Source: Crocinitomicaceae bacterium (GTDB lineage: Bacteria; Bacteroidota; Bacteroidia; Flavobacteriales_D; Crocinitomicaceae). Taken from it: 64,000 nucleotides of DNA. Every line of letters begins with the position of its first letter. The first letter of the stretch is position 1. Below, piece by piece: positions 29,016 to 37,413 of this stretch. The stretch covers positions 186,001 to 250,000 of the forward strand of contig JAKVAR010000002.1 of NCBI GenBank assembly GCA_022447585.1. The letters run 5' to 3'. A program made the position numbers and the translations under genes. The notes below the pieces were generated by a model. That model saw only the letters and a program-made list of their open reading frames with translations, was not told the DNA's origin and did no database searches.

Positions 29016-31028
29016 CAGCTTCTCTCTAAGTACTTGCCCTGAATCCAATTGGATAACAACTAAAAATGAACCCGATAAGTCTCTAGTATCCAATTGAACC
29101 TGTGAACCACCGATTGCTTTCACCTGACGGACTAACTTGCCAGAAAGATCAAAAACTGAAACATCTGTGATTGATTTGTTTACAAAAACATTGACAACAT
29201 CATTTGCCGGATTAGGGTATACTGCCAAATACGGTTCTTTCGCTATAGCTGTAATTCCAAGATTAGGGCAATTACCAGGCATATTATTATCTAGCCAATT
29301 AAGTCTTTCAGCAATCCACCCCTTGAACTTAACAAGCTCTTCAGCATAGGTATTTGGTTGCGTTCCAATTTCTGGGGTCCCCACATTTACACCAAGAATA
29401 GGCCAACGCGTAAAATGACGATCTTGAGCATCGGTCAACACATTGCCTAATGAATCGATGTAATTGAACAACACCGAAGTATCTAGAATCGTATTTCTTA
29501 ACGTAAAATACCTACAACTCAGCTCATTTGCAAACGTGGTATCTTGAATCATTCGCATATACCAGCCTGGCGGCTTCACGTCTGACCCCCCTGAATAACT
29601 ATGTATCCAACCACTTCCATTTAGCATATTGGCATCAGTATCCTTATAAGCCCAATCAAAATCCCATACAGGACCTGCATAAATCAAAGAATCTTTATCG
29701 TCTCTAGTCTTATGGAAACGACGACTTTTCTTAAACCCGTCAATATTTCTGGAAAACTCATTGACAATAAAATAATCGATAAATGAAAGAACATCTATAT
29801 ACTTGCGGTAACCATCCGAAGGGTGTTCAAAATTATTACCCCATAATGCATCTTCAAATTCACCAACACGTTCTTGTATGTATATCTTTTGCTCTTGTGT
29901 AATATCAAACTCATCAGGATAACCGTAAACATATTGCACTGCACTACCTGGGTAATTTGGATTATCATAATTTGATGGCCAGCTATTAGTTCCATCCCAA
30001 TAATCTACCTTAAAAATATAGCCTCCAGTAAGGCTATCTCCAGCATTATCATCCAAATCCAGTCTTGAAATATCTACGCGATCATTGTCTCTTTTTATCT
30101 TCTCCGTAAAAACATATACGCCATTATATATATCATTAATTACCACTTCACACAATTTAGTTCTTGGTGCATAGTGTCCCATTTTGTTAAACAAATCAAA
30201 CGCAAGAATATTTCTTATAAAAGTCTTGTCATTGTAGTTTGCCAATAGTATCCAATCATTCTCAGTTGGCATTCCAAGAAGGGGAACATTGTTGTTCTGA
30301 CCAAATGCGTCTTGAGTTTCAATTCCGTAAGGTTTCTGAGGTAGTGTAGCAGAATAAGAACCACGGATTTCAATTCCAGCATACCCATCATATACATTGG
30401 CAGGATCATTGGGATGATTTAGAGCTCCTGGCCCGTTATCTATGATCTTCATGTTCACTAAAATCTTAGGTTCATCAATAATCTCCTGCCCATTAGTGTT
30501 GATTAATACAAGCGGAATATTTGTCGCGCTTGGTGGATTCAATCCTATGCTTTCTGTTATATTTAATTGATAATTCCCATTATCATTCCCACTATAACCA
30601 TCAATTACAATGAAATAAGTTGTATTGGCTTGCAACAATTGCGCAGTAATTCGCGAATTGTAAGCTGCTGCAAAACTAGGCGATTGACAGCCATCCTCCT
30701 GACATCCAACCGGTGTCCCTGTACAATTACCCTCATAAACATACAATTGAGAATCATAATCGGTGATGCCTTCGCACAAACTAATATCCACATACTTATC
30801 CGTTCCACCATTCGTGTACTCATAAACATGATCATTTGCCCCACCTTGATTTCCTACATCTGCACAACTCTCAAAATAATCATCTACCGCTCCTAAAGTA
30901 GACCCACTACCCGTATAAGGAATACTTGAAATTACTGTAGCAGTAGCACATGTTTCTCCACCAGATTGGCTATATACATTAAAATTGATAATTAATGCTA
31001 AAACCCAAAAAGAACAAACAACTTTCAT
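29004..31028 (-). CDS. CotH-family T9SS-secreted protein with PPC-like domain
   Basis: A 674-residue secreted protein. After the signal peptide (MKVVCSFWVLALIINFNVYSQ) comes a PPC-like beta-sandwich (~22-160, DKYVDISLCEGITDYDSQLYVYEG). The CotH kinase-like domain (~170-570) follows, with GIEIRGSYSATLPQKPYGIET, NDWILLANYNDKTFIRN, YAPRTKLCEVVINDIYNGVYVFTEKIKR and the acidic motif AGPVWDFDWAY. A T9SS sorting domain (AVYPNPANDVVNVFV) closes it. Characterised CotH proteins phosphorylate surface proteins on Ser; that activity here is inferred. A second CotH protein with a different N-terminal domain is at 50091. Confidence 0.9.
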   Translation of the reverse strand: MKVVCSFWVLALIINFNVYSQSGGETCATATVISSIPYTGSGSTLGAVDDYFESCADVGNQGGANDHVYEYTNGGTDKYVDISLCEGITDYDSQLYVYEGNCTGTPVGCQEDGCQSPSFAAAYNSRITAQLLQANTTYFIVIDGYSGNDNGNYQLNITESIGLNPPSATNIPLVLINTNGQEIIDEPKILVNMKIIDNGPGALNHPNDPANVYDGYAGIEIRGSYSATLPQKPYGIETQDAFGQNNNVPLLGMPTENDWILLANYNDKTFIRNILAFDLFNKMGHYAPRTKLCEVVINDIYNGVYVFTEKIKRDNDRVDISRLDLDDNAGDSLTGGYIFKVDYWDGTNSWPSNYDNPNYPGSAVQYVYGYPDEFDITQEQKIYIQERVGEFEDALWGNNFEHPSDGYRKYIDVLSFIDYFIVNEFSRNIDGFKKSRRFHKTRDDKDSLIYAGPVWDFDWAYKDTDANMLNGSGWIHSYSGGSDVKPPGWYMRMIQDTTFANELSCRYFTLRNTILDTSVLFNYIDSLGNVLTDAQDRHFTRWPILGVNVGTPEIGTQPNTYAEELVKFKGWIAERLNWLDNNMPGNCPNLGITAIAKEPYLAVYPNPANDVVNVFVNKSITDVSVFDLSGKLVRQVKAIGGSQVQLDTRDLSGSFLVVIQLDSGQVLREKLLIQ

Positions 31029-31377
31029 ATAGATCTATTTAAAATGATGAACAAGGTACAATTTCTAAAGCCCACTTCAAATATCATTTAAACAAAAACT
31101 ATCCGTTCCTCTCGTTTGGAGAAATAACAACAACCTTACAGATAACTTTATAACTGATTTGAAGGTAACTGAACTTAGTTTGTAAACGTTAAAACGATTA
31201 CAATTGATAATTTTGATAGAATAATCCCAGATTTAACATGGGTTTTCTTTAAAAAAAAGTATTCACATTTAATCAGGTATGGGTTGTACACATTGTAATC
31301 GTTATAACACTTTCTCCTAACTTATTGAATACATTGAGAATCATATTATTTTTAGGTTCATTATTGAAAATCATTCC
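31029..31377. promoter_or_regulatory. Divergent control region with a 12-bp inverted repeat
   Basis: AACGATTACAAT (31193-31204) recurs as its exact complement ATTGTAATCGTT (31292-31303), 87 bp apart, between two divergent genes. The spacing is too wide for a simple terminator; two operator sites for one regulator is a possible reading. I see nothing else in this 349-bp region. Confidence 0.35.
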
Positions 31378-32085
31378 ATGCGTGTCGCCATTTTGATAAC
31401 CATCATTTTCTTATCATTCATAGGTAAGACTCAAAACTTCGTTGAGAACCCTGGTCTCGAAGAAAAGAAACACTGCATCGGATATCGCGGTGGCTTTGGT
31501 TACAATGTTGATTCTTGGACCTCACCAACTTTAATGACTACCGATTACTTTCATTCATGTAACTTCAATAACGTGCAGTCGCCTGATAATCAGTTTGGGT
31601 TTCAGTATCCCGCCGATGGACAAGGATATACGGGAATGTTCTTATACGCTCCACAAAATTACAGAGAGTACATTCAAGGTACGCTAAACGATACTTTAGA
31701 GTACGGTAAAATGTATGAGTTATCATTTCACATTTCCTTGGCTGAAGAATCTAAATTTGCAATCCGCGCATTTAGTTTTATAGCTACAGATCGAGAAATT
31801 CATGCCGCTAATCGAAGAAGTTTAAACCGTGAAGATGTAGCAGCTGAGTTTTCAGATTCTTTAGAAATTCATGTCATTTCTCAAAAAGCGTATCATCAAG
31901 ATACCACACATTGGATTCGCATAAGTCAAACTTTTATTGCAACGGGAGGTGAAAAATACTTCACTATTGGAAATTTCGATACAAACTTTCGGACCAAAAG
32001 AAAGAAAGCAAATCGAAAAGCTAAGATTAAAGCCGCCTACTATTTCATAGATAAAGTTGCTATTCGACCAATTTTAGAAATTTAA
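31378..32085 (+). CDS. Secreted carbohydrate-binding-like beta-sandwich protein
   Basis: A 235-residue protein with signal peptide MRVAILITIIFLSFIGKTQ. The mature start NFVENPGLEEKKHC, then PADGQGYTGMFLYAPQNYREYIQGTL and LEYGKMYELSFHISLAEES, resemble the galactose-binding-like domain often placed at the N-terminus of Bacteroidota OmpA-like proteins. Here it stands alone, with a Lys/Arg-rich stretch (TKRKKANRKAKIK) near the end. It lies 59 bp upstream of the second ECF sigma gene, which has its own promoter-like motif. Ligand unknown. Confidence 0.7.
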   Translation: MRVAILITIIFLSFIGKTQNFVENPGLEEKKHCIGYRGGFGYNVDSWTSPTLMTTDYFHSCNFNNVQSPDNQFGFQYPADGQGYTGMFLYAPQNYREYIQGTLNDTLEYGKMYELSFHISLAEESKFAIRAFSFIATDREIHAANRRSLNREDVAAEFSDSLEIHVISQKAYHQDTTHWIRISQTFIATGGEKYFTIGNFDTNFRTKRKKANRKAKIKAAYYFIDKVAIRPILEI

Positions 32086-32095
32086 TTTCAACTCT

Positions 32096-32126
32096 ATGTA
32101 ACTTTTCTTAAACTTAAGACATCTAC
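32096..32126 (+). promoter_or_regulatory. Candidate autoregulated ECF promoter, module 2
   Basis: ATGTAACTT begins at 32096, and TAC starts 19 nt after GTAACTT. The same box and spacing precede the sigma gene of module 1. It ends 18 bp before the start codon. Confidence 0.5.
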
Positions 32127-32144
32127 TTAATAGACGAGTATCTA

Positions 32145-32675
32145 ATGAGAGGAAAAAGTAGGAAAGAAAAAGACTTCATGCAATTGTACACACCGGTGCA
32201 TGAAAACTTCGAGCGATTTTGCAAAGCTCGGGTCTACGGAGATATGGAGTATAAAGATCTAATGCATGATACCATCATCATCGCATATGAAAAGTTTGAA
32301 TCCCTTGACAGCCCAAAAGCCTTCTTACATTTCTTATTTGGAATCTCAATACGCGTGCTAGCAAATTCGAACAGAAAGCAACGCATTCTATACTTAAAAG
32401 ATCATTCTAAGGCAAATAATGTTGAAGACGAATCAACAAGAGCTGATCGAAATGAAGAAGTAGATTTACTGCATAAGGCGCTTTCTAAGCTACCTGACAA
32501 TCAACGTGAAGCCATTGTTTTATTTGAAATCTCTGGATTTTCGATTGTCGAAATTGCTGAACTTCAAGAAGCGGGAGTTTCAGCTGTTAAGCAGCGATTA
32601 GCTAGAGGGAGAAAAGCACTGCTCGACGATTTAAAACAAACAGATTCACAACCATTAAAAAAGATGGAACTATGA
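32145..32675 (+). CDS. ECF-type RNA polymerase sigma factor (module 2)
   Basis: A 176-residue sigma factor closely related to the one at 16117. The region-2 block HENFERFCKARVYGDMEYKDLMHD shares RVYGDMEY with it. Region 4 has LPDNQREAIVLFEISGFSIVEIAELQEAGVSAVKQRLARGR. The two are clear paralogues within 16 kb. The gene overlaps the next one by 4 nt (ATGA), which implies translational coupling to its membrane partner. The TGTAACTT...TAC motif upstream suggests self-activation. The signal is unknown. Confidence 0.93.
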   Translation: MRGKSRKEKDFMQLYTPVHENFERFCKARVYGDMEYKDLMHDTIIIAYEKFESLDSPKAFLHFLFGISIRVLANSNRKQRILYLKDHSKANNVEDESTRADRNEEVDLLHKALSKLPDNQREAIVLFEISGFSIVEIAELQEAGVSAVKQRLARGRKALLDDLKQTDSQPLKKMEL

Positions 32676-33829
32676 CGAATCAGGAATTAAATAATTTATT
32701 TGATAGCGCAAAAAAAGCAACAGCCGATACTTCTGTGGAAGAAGTTTCAACATGGGTAGAAATCGCAGCGGCTCCTGCAGCGGCCGGGTTAGGAATTGCT
32801 GCGAAATTAAAATTACTAATAGCAAAAAAAACATTCATTATTATGGCAAGTACACTAGGAATATTAGGAGCAGTAGGATTAACTGTAACAATGATTGGAA
32901 CCGCAAAAGTTCAAAATGATACTGAATCAAGGTATCAAGCAAGTTTGATAGAGTTTCAAGAAAAAAATGCCCCGTCAACAGAAAACGTTTACATTGACAA
33001 ATCCTTCGAAGAATCTGTTGGTAAACAATCAGAAAAAGAAGAAAATTTAAGCTTAACCCCATTAGAGCCTAAAGCAATTGAAAACGATGATGAATTTCAT
33101 ATTGTTCCGTTAGCTATCCGAAAATTAGGAGAAAATTTCTTAGACTCGTGGAGTACATCAAGCAATTCATCATCTGATACACGAACTATCAGGGGCAGCG
33201 GTAATATTCTTACAAATTCTCGACCAGTTGACGCATTTTCTGTAATCGAAATTGAAGGTGTTTTCGACGTTCATCTTAAACAAGGACAAGAATGCGGTGT
33301 TGTTGTAGAAGCAGACGAAAAATTACAAGATCATATTCATGTAGATGTTCGAAATAATACATTAACAGTCTCTTCTGACAAAGTGAAAATTAAAAAAGCA
33401 AAAAGAGCTGTCGTAATTATCACTCTTGTGGACATCACGGATATAACTTTGAATGGAGTTGGTGATTTAAATTCTCTAAATACACTTTCACTAAACGAAC
33501 TAAACCTTGAGGTTATTGGTGTTGGCGATGCAGAATTAACATTGGACTGTAAAAATCTCGAATTGGAATATAATGGAGTTGGTGATGTAATTCTTGAAGG
33601 TAAAGTAATCAACGCAGATTTTGAAGTTAATGGCGTAGGTGATTTATTAGCCTATGAATTAATTGTGAACAATATGGACTTAGAGCAAAACGGAGTTGGT
33701 GATTCTGAAATAAACGTTATCAATGAATTATCTATTGATTTCACCGGAGTTGGAAGTATTAGATACGATGGTAATCCAAAAATAACTGACATCGAAAAAT
33801 CAGGAATTGGATCTGTAAAATCAAGATAA
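32672..33829 (+). CDS. Membrane protein with GIN (DUF2807) ectodomain, putative sigma-factor partner
   Basis: A 385-residue protein. The short cytoplasmic N-terminus (NQELNNLFDSAKKATADTSVEEV) matches the pattern of the FGE-like partner of module 1 (NKLNELFGQIKNQPVETTFNET). One membrane segment (~54-75, TFIIMASTLGILGAVGLTVTMI) and a Glu-rich linker follow. The C-terminal GIN/DUF2807 domain (~190-385, FSVIEIEGVFDVHLKQGQ) has beta-helix turns marked by NGVGD-like motifs about every 20 residues. The start overlaps the sigma gene by 4 nt. I infer an anti-sigma or sensor role; the GIN part would lie in the periplasm. Confidence 0.8.
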   Translation: MTNQELNNLFDSAKKATADTSVEEVSTWVEIAAAPAAAGLGIAAKLKLLIAKKTFIIMASTLGILGAVGLTVTMIGTAKVQNDTESRYQASLIEFQEKNAPSTENVYIDKSFEESVGKQSEKEENLSLTPLEPKAIENDDEFHIVPLAIRKLGENFLDSWSTSSNSSSDTRTIRGSGNILTNSRPVDAFSVIEIEGVFDVHLKQGQECGVVVEADEKLQDHIHVDVRNNTLTVSSDKVKIKKAKRAVVIITLVDITDITLNGVGDLNSLNTLSLNELNLEVIGVGDAELTLDCKNLELEYNGVGDVILEGKVINADFEVNGVGDLLAYELIVNNMDLEQNGVGDSEINVINELSIDFTGVGSIRYDGNPKITDIEKSGIGSVKSR

Positions 33830-34306
33830 ATTAACTTTTATTTCATCTGAAATGAACGTTCATAAGACACGCGCGTATTACTTTTATGTAAAGCGTAATT
33901 AACAAGAACACCCTATCATAAGTAACCGGAATAACCATAAGTGCAATTATATTTTAGTTTTAGTTTCTATTCCGGTGAAGAATGAAACATGTTCATTAAA
34001 AACCCTCTCCTAACCGAAGGGTTTTTTTTCGTTATAATCAGCACAATTATCAACCAGATTACTCCTATTGATTCAAATATTCGTAAAGAAGAAAAATTGA
34101 TGCAACAGCGGGTGGACACTCTTTCTCTTTTTGTTTCCGATCGGCCAAAATATGGATTATATAAAATAGGGAGAGTGCTTTTGCATTAAAAAATGTTTGG
34201 AAGATTTTAGCATCTAGAATGATTAGATGACTACGAAAGTAGCGACAAAGGACTTGTTTTAATTCAATCAAATGGTACTTTTAAGGATCAACGAAAAGAA
34301 ACAATA
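33830..34306 (+). other. Intergenic region with structured and decayed sequence
   Basis: This 477-bp stretch holds a CCGGAATA / TATTCCGG inverted repeat (about 33925-33977) whose loop carries CATAAGTGCAAT, a 12-mer also found in the candidate small RNA region near 28750. A terminator follows at 33998-34029. Beyond it, from ~34030, the frame of the next small gene reads like protein but is broken by TAA, TAG and TGA codons, which suggests a degraded 5' end. The track ORF at 33989 runs across the terminator and I do not trust it. Confidence 0.45.
33998..34029 (+). terminator. Intrinsic terminator
   Basis: AAAACCCT / AGGGTTTT arms with an 11-nt loop and a long T-run. It lies ~170 bp past the GIN-domain gene and could end that operon or a short intergenic transcript. 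Confidence 0.75.
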
Positions 34307-34561
34307 ATGGGAATCATAAAGAAAGAAGGTGGTGCACATGTAGTCTTTGAAATAGAGCAAGAAGGCATTCTTGTGGCCATTGAAAAGCAAAATACATCTG
34401 CAATAAAAAAATATTGGAAGAAATATAAGGGAAAATCAGAACAACCAGAAGATACCGTTCAAGGCTTTCCATTTGTGCATGATGAAGTGCAAAATTCATT
34501 GAAAATTGACTTCACAAATGAGTGCTCATATCCAATCAAATCACTTAAAAAGTTTGATTAA
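34307..34561 (+). CDS. Small protein of unknown function, possibly a truncated gene
   Basis: An 84-residue ORF (MGIIKKEGGAHVVFEIEQEG...) with no recognised domain and no signal peptide. Its stop is immediately followed by the ATG of the next gene, which supports it being translated. However, the same frame upstream (for example LDDYESSDKGLVLIQSNGTF) also looks like protein and is interrupted by stops, and no Shine-Dalgarno is visible. It may be the 3' part of a decayed gene. Confidence 0.4.
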   Translation: MGIIKKEGGAHVVFEIEQEGILVAIEKQNTSAIKKYWKKYKGKSEQPEDTVQGFPFVHDEVQNSLKIDFTNECSYPIKSLKKFD

Positions 34562-35239
34562 ATGATTGAGAACTTGCCCAATTGGTTAAACATCTTATTT
34601 TTGATTGTTACCGCTTTCACACTCATTATATTCTACATTGCAAACGGAAAACCTAAACGGCTAATATTGATATTGATCGGTTGGACAATTCTTCATTCCT
34701 TGTTAAGTTACAACGGATTTTTCTTGAATACTCAAACCATTCCTCCACGGTTTACTTTCGTTTTATTACCACCAACAATATTGATCATTTACGGGTTAAA
34801 TAGAAAGTCTAGAATTTGGCTTTATGAGAATAAGAACCTTGAGGTAAGTACACTTTTACATACGATAAGAATATTCATTGAAATCATTCTATACTACCTA
34901 TTTCTTAATAAGATGATTCCTGAATTAATGACCTTTGAAGGTAGAAATTTTGACATATTCGCAGGAATAACAGCATTCATTATAGGGATGCTATTTATAT
35001 TGGGTAAAATCAACGATCAAATACTATTATTCTGGAATTTCATAGGTTTAGCTTTGATTCTGCTCATACTAACTAATGGAATACTTTCTTCTGAATTACC
35101 TTTCCAATTATTTGCCTTCGAACAACCAAACAGAGCAATTACCTACTTCCCATATGCTCTGCTTCCGGCAGTCATAGTTCCTATTGTGATCTATTCTCAC
35201 ATATCTGATATCTTAGTTTTATTGCATCGAAGAAAATAA
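34562..35239 (+). CDS. Polytopic inner-membrane protein of unknown function
   Basis: A 225-residue protein with about six to seven hydrophobic segments (for example LFLIVTAFTLIIFYIANG, LILILIGWTILHSLL, FAGITAFIIGMLFILG, LLFWNFIGLALILLILTNG, YALLPAVIVPIVIYSHI). Similar proteins occur widely in Bacteroidota without a known function. The conserved-looking elements are NTQTIPPRFTFVLLPP and FQLFAFEQPNRAITYFP. It begins directly at the stop of the small upstream ORF. Confidence 0.75.
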   Translation: MIENLPNWLNILFLIVTAFTLIIFYIANGKPKRLILILIGWTILHSLLSYNGFFLNTQTIPPRFTFVLLPPTILIIYGLNRKSRIWLYENKNLEVSTLLHTIRIFIEIILYYLFLNKMIPELMTFEGRNFDIFAGITAFIIGMLFILGKINDQILLFWNFIGLALILLILTNGILSSELPFQLFAFEQPNRAITYFPYALLPAVIVPIVIYSHISDILVLLHRRK

Positions 35240-35310
35240 TTATAAACAATAACGCAAGTATTTGGACAATTAAGAAACCAAAGAGTAGAATCACATAAAT
35301 TACTCTTGCT

Positions 35311-36678
35311 ATGAAAAGTATCATATTACTCGCTTTAGGAACGTTAGTTTCTGCGCATTCATTTGCGCAAGGACCTGAAATCACTTCGTGGCTGCAGAAT
35401 ACCACTAATAATGGAACTTACTATGTTTCTGGAAACTCAACAGCTTTGGATAACGGAATTTTATACAATTGTCAAGAAGTCAGTTATTCCGCGAATAATG
35501 TATATGTTAAAACTAAAGGAGTTCCCGCTTACCCTACTGGTCCTTTCTTAGATGGAAACCCATCTGTTGCAGAAGACCAAGATGCAATTTTTCAATTCAC
35601 ACGAAACCCTCAAGAAGAGGCCGGCGTCAAAACACCAACTACTGCGGGGAGAATCGGTGTATTTATTAACGGTGCCGCATTATTCGATTACCGCGATGGT
35701 GTTGCATGGAACCCGACAACTAATTCACCATGCGGTGGACCAGGAAACCCACCATGTCCGGGTGGACCAGGCGCAAACATGGATTGGAATAGAGATGCGA
35801 TTCCAGCTGAAATGGATGGATTTGATTGTTCAAAAGGACACCCAGCGATGGGAACTTATCACCATCATCAAAACCCTTCAGCCTTTAAGCTAGATCAAAA
35901 TGTACTGTCAACTATTTGTAACTTATATGATGCTGATGGACTTTATGCAATTGATGCCGCAAATCATTCCCCATTAATTGGTTTTGCCTATGATGGATTT
36001 CCAATTTATGGGGCCTATGGATTCGCTAACCAAGATGGGACTGGAGGTATTACAAGGATGAAATCAGGATATGAACTTGGAAATTATTCCGCAAGAACTC
36101 ATAATGCTGATGGAACAGATGTAGATGATGGACCAAATGTAGACGCAACTTACTTTTTAGGATATTTCAGAGAAGATTATACATTCGTTGCGCACCCAGG
36201 GCAAGAAGATTATTTGGACGAACACAACGGAAGGTGGTGTATAACACCAGACTATCCAATGGGAACTTACGCCTATTTCTGCACCGTTGATTCAGATTGG
36301 AACTCAGCCTATCCATACGCGGTAGGACCAACATTTTATGGTGTTTATAATAACGCATTAACTACGAACATAACTGAAACCGTTGAAATTTATGATTCAT
36401 CTTCAGCATCCTTAAGTGAAGAAGAATTCAACAACCTAAATGTGAAGATTTATCCTAACCCTATCTCTGATTTAATCGCTATACAAATTAGTGGACTTGT
36501 AAAAGAAAATCTAACTGTCGATTTAATTGACTTCACAGGAAAAGTAGTAGAAAATCATCACATAAATGCCGGGCAAACGATTGCATATTTTGATGTTTCA
36601 ACACTTTATGTCGGAAATTACTTCATTAGAATATCGAATAGAGATTTTCAAGTTGTTAGAAAAGTATTGGTTAAATAA
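35311..36678 (+). CDS. YHYH-domain T9SS-secreted protein
   Basis: A 455-residue secreted protein with signal peptide MKSIILLALGTLVSAHSFAQ. The YHYH domain (~25-345) is clear from FINGAALFDYRDG, GHPAMGTYHHHQNPSAF, GFAYDGFPIYGAYGF and LDEHNGRWCITPDYPMGTYAYFC. A Gly/Pro/Cys-rich insertion (CGGPGNPPCPGGPGANMD) sits at ~145. A T9SS sorting domain (VKIYPNPISDLIAIQI) ends it. The His-rich site suggests metal binding; the biochemical role of YHYH proteins is not established. Confidence 0.9.
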   Translation: MKSIILLALGTLVSAHSFAQGPEITSWLQNTTNNGTYYVSGNSTALDNGILYNCQEVSYSANNVYVKTKGVPAYPTGPFLDGNPSVAEDQDAIFQFTRNPQEEAGVKTPTTAGRIGVFINGAALFDYRDGVAWNPTTNSPCGGPGNPPCPGGPGANMDWNRDAIPAEMDGFDCSKGHPAMGTYHHHQNPSAFKLDQNVLSTICNLYDADGLYAIDAANHSPLIGFAYDGFPIYGAYGFANQDGTGGITRMKSGYELGNYSARTHNADGTDVDDGPNVDATYFLGYFREDYTFVAHPGQEDYLDEHNGRWCITPDYPMGTYAYFCTVDSDWNSAYPYAVGPTFYGVYNNALTTNITETVEIYDSSSASLSEEEFNNLNVKIYPNPISDLIAIQISGLVKENLTVDLIDFTGKVVENHHINAGQTIAYFDVSTLYVGNYFIRISNRDFQVVRKVLVK

Positions 36679-36736
36679 AAATCAGATTTATACATTAAGG
36701 GAGGACTATCTTAATCCATTAGACAACATAATTTAA

Positions 36737-37055
36737 TTTCTTCAAGGAAAGAATGCATCCCTGGCGAGACAAATATGTACTGAGAATTTCTTACCAAGAG
36801 CCTCTCACTTTAATCAATTAGATGATATGGAATGGGCTTTCGGAACTATGGGAATTCATTATAAAGCCAAGCATTTAGCTACGGATTAAAGAAGTCGTTA
36901 TTTAACTTTGTGCGTGGTGTCGGCTTAGATATGCCTGTGAATGATTGGTTTGATTTTAAAACTCCAAAAACGATTCATCCTAACGATATTGAAGATTGCA
37001 TTAGCATTCACCCAAGCTATAATGCTAAACCGACTTCAACTATAATTTGCTAGGC
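36737..37055 (+). pseudogene. Frameshifted remnant of an unidentified gene
   Basis: Two neighbouring frames read as one protein-like sequence. The first gives ASLARQICTENFLPRASHFN and HFNQLDDMEWAFGTMGIHYK up to a TAA near 36889. The second continues with YGLKKSLFNFVRGVGLDMPV and PKTIHPNDIEDCISIHPSYN up to a TAG at 37051. No start codon is convincing. I do not recognise the family. A single-base change near 36885 would join the two parts. Confidence 0.4.
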
Positions 37056-37110
37056 GGACAGCCCTCAATAAAGAAATATACGAAAAATAAACGCAAGGAT
37101 TCTTGGAAAA

Positions 37111-37337
37111 TGATGGAACTCACATTTCAAACAAAAATAAACATATTCTCAATCAATGTGAATGAAAATCACGGATATTGTCTTGTAAAAACGCTTATAA
37201 AACTTCAAGATTTTAAAGAAAAGCGGACTTTATCTTCATTAAAATCTGATTTTGAAGAAAATAATGAAGAATTCGAACTATTCTGGTATTCCAAAGGAAT
37301 TGAGCCCCTAAAAGAAAACGGTTCAGCAGTGCTCTAA
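37111..37337 (+). CDS. Small ORF of unknown function
   Basis: 75 residues from the ATG at 37111 (MMELTFQTKINIFSINVNEN...); the track start is a TTG 64 bases earlier. It is charged, has no signal peptide and matches no family I know. It directly follows the frameshifted remnant and may be the 3' end of the same decayed gene. Confidence 0.3.
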
Positions 37338-37413
37338 TATGCATTTCATCGGCTTTTTTGTAACCTTTATGGGTTTATTCTGTATATTAGGATCAAACAA
37401 AAACATAATTTAC

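Noticed and set aside
33989-34189. 66-aa plus-strand ORF
   Set aside because: It begins just before and runs through a strong intrinsic terminator; only its later part is mentioned, as decayed sequence.
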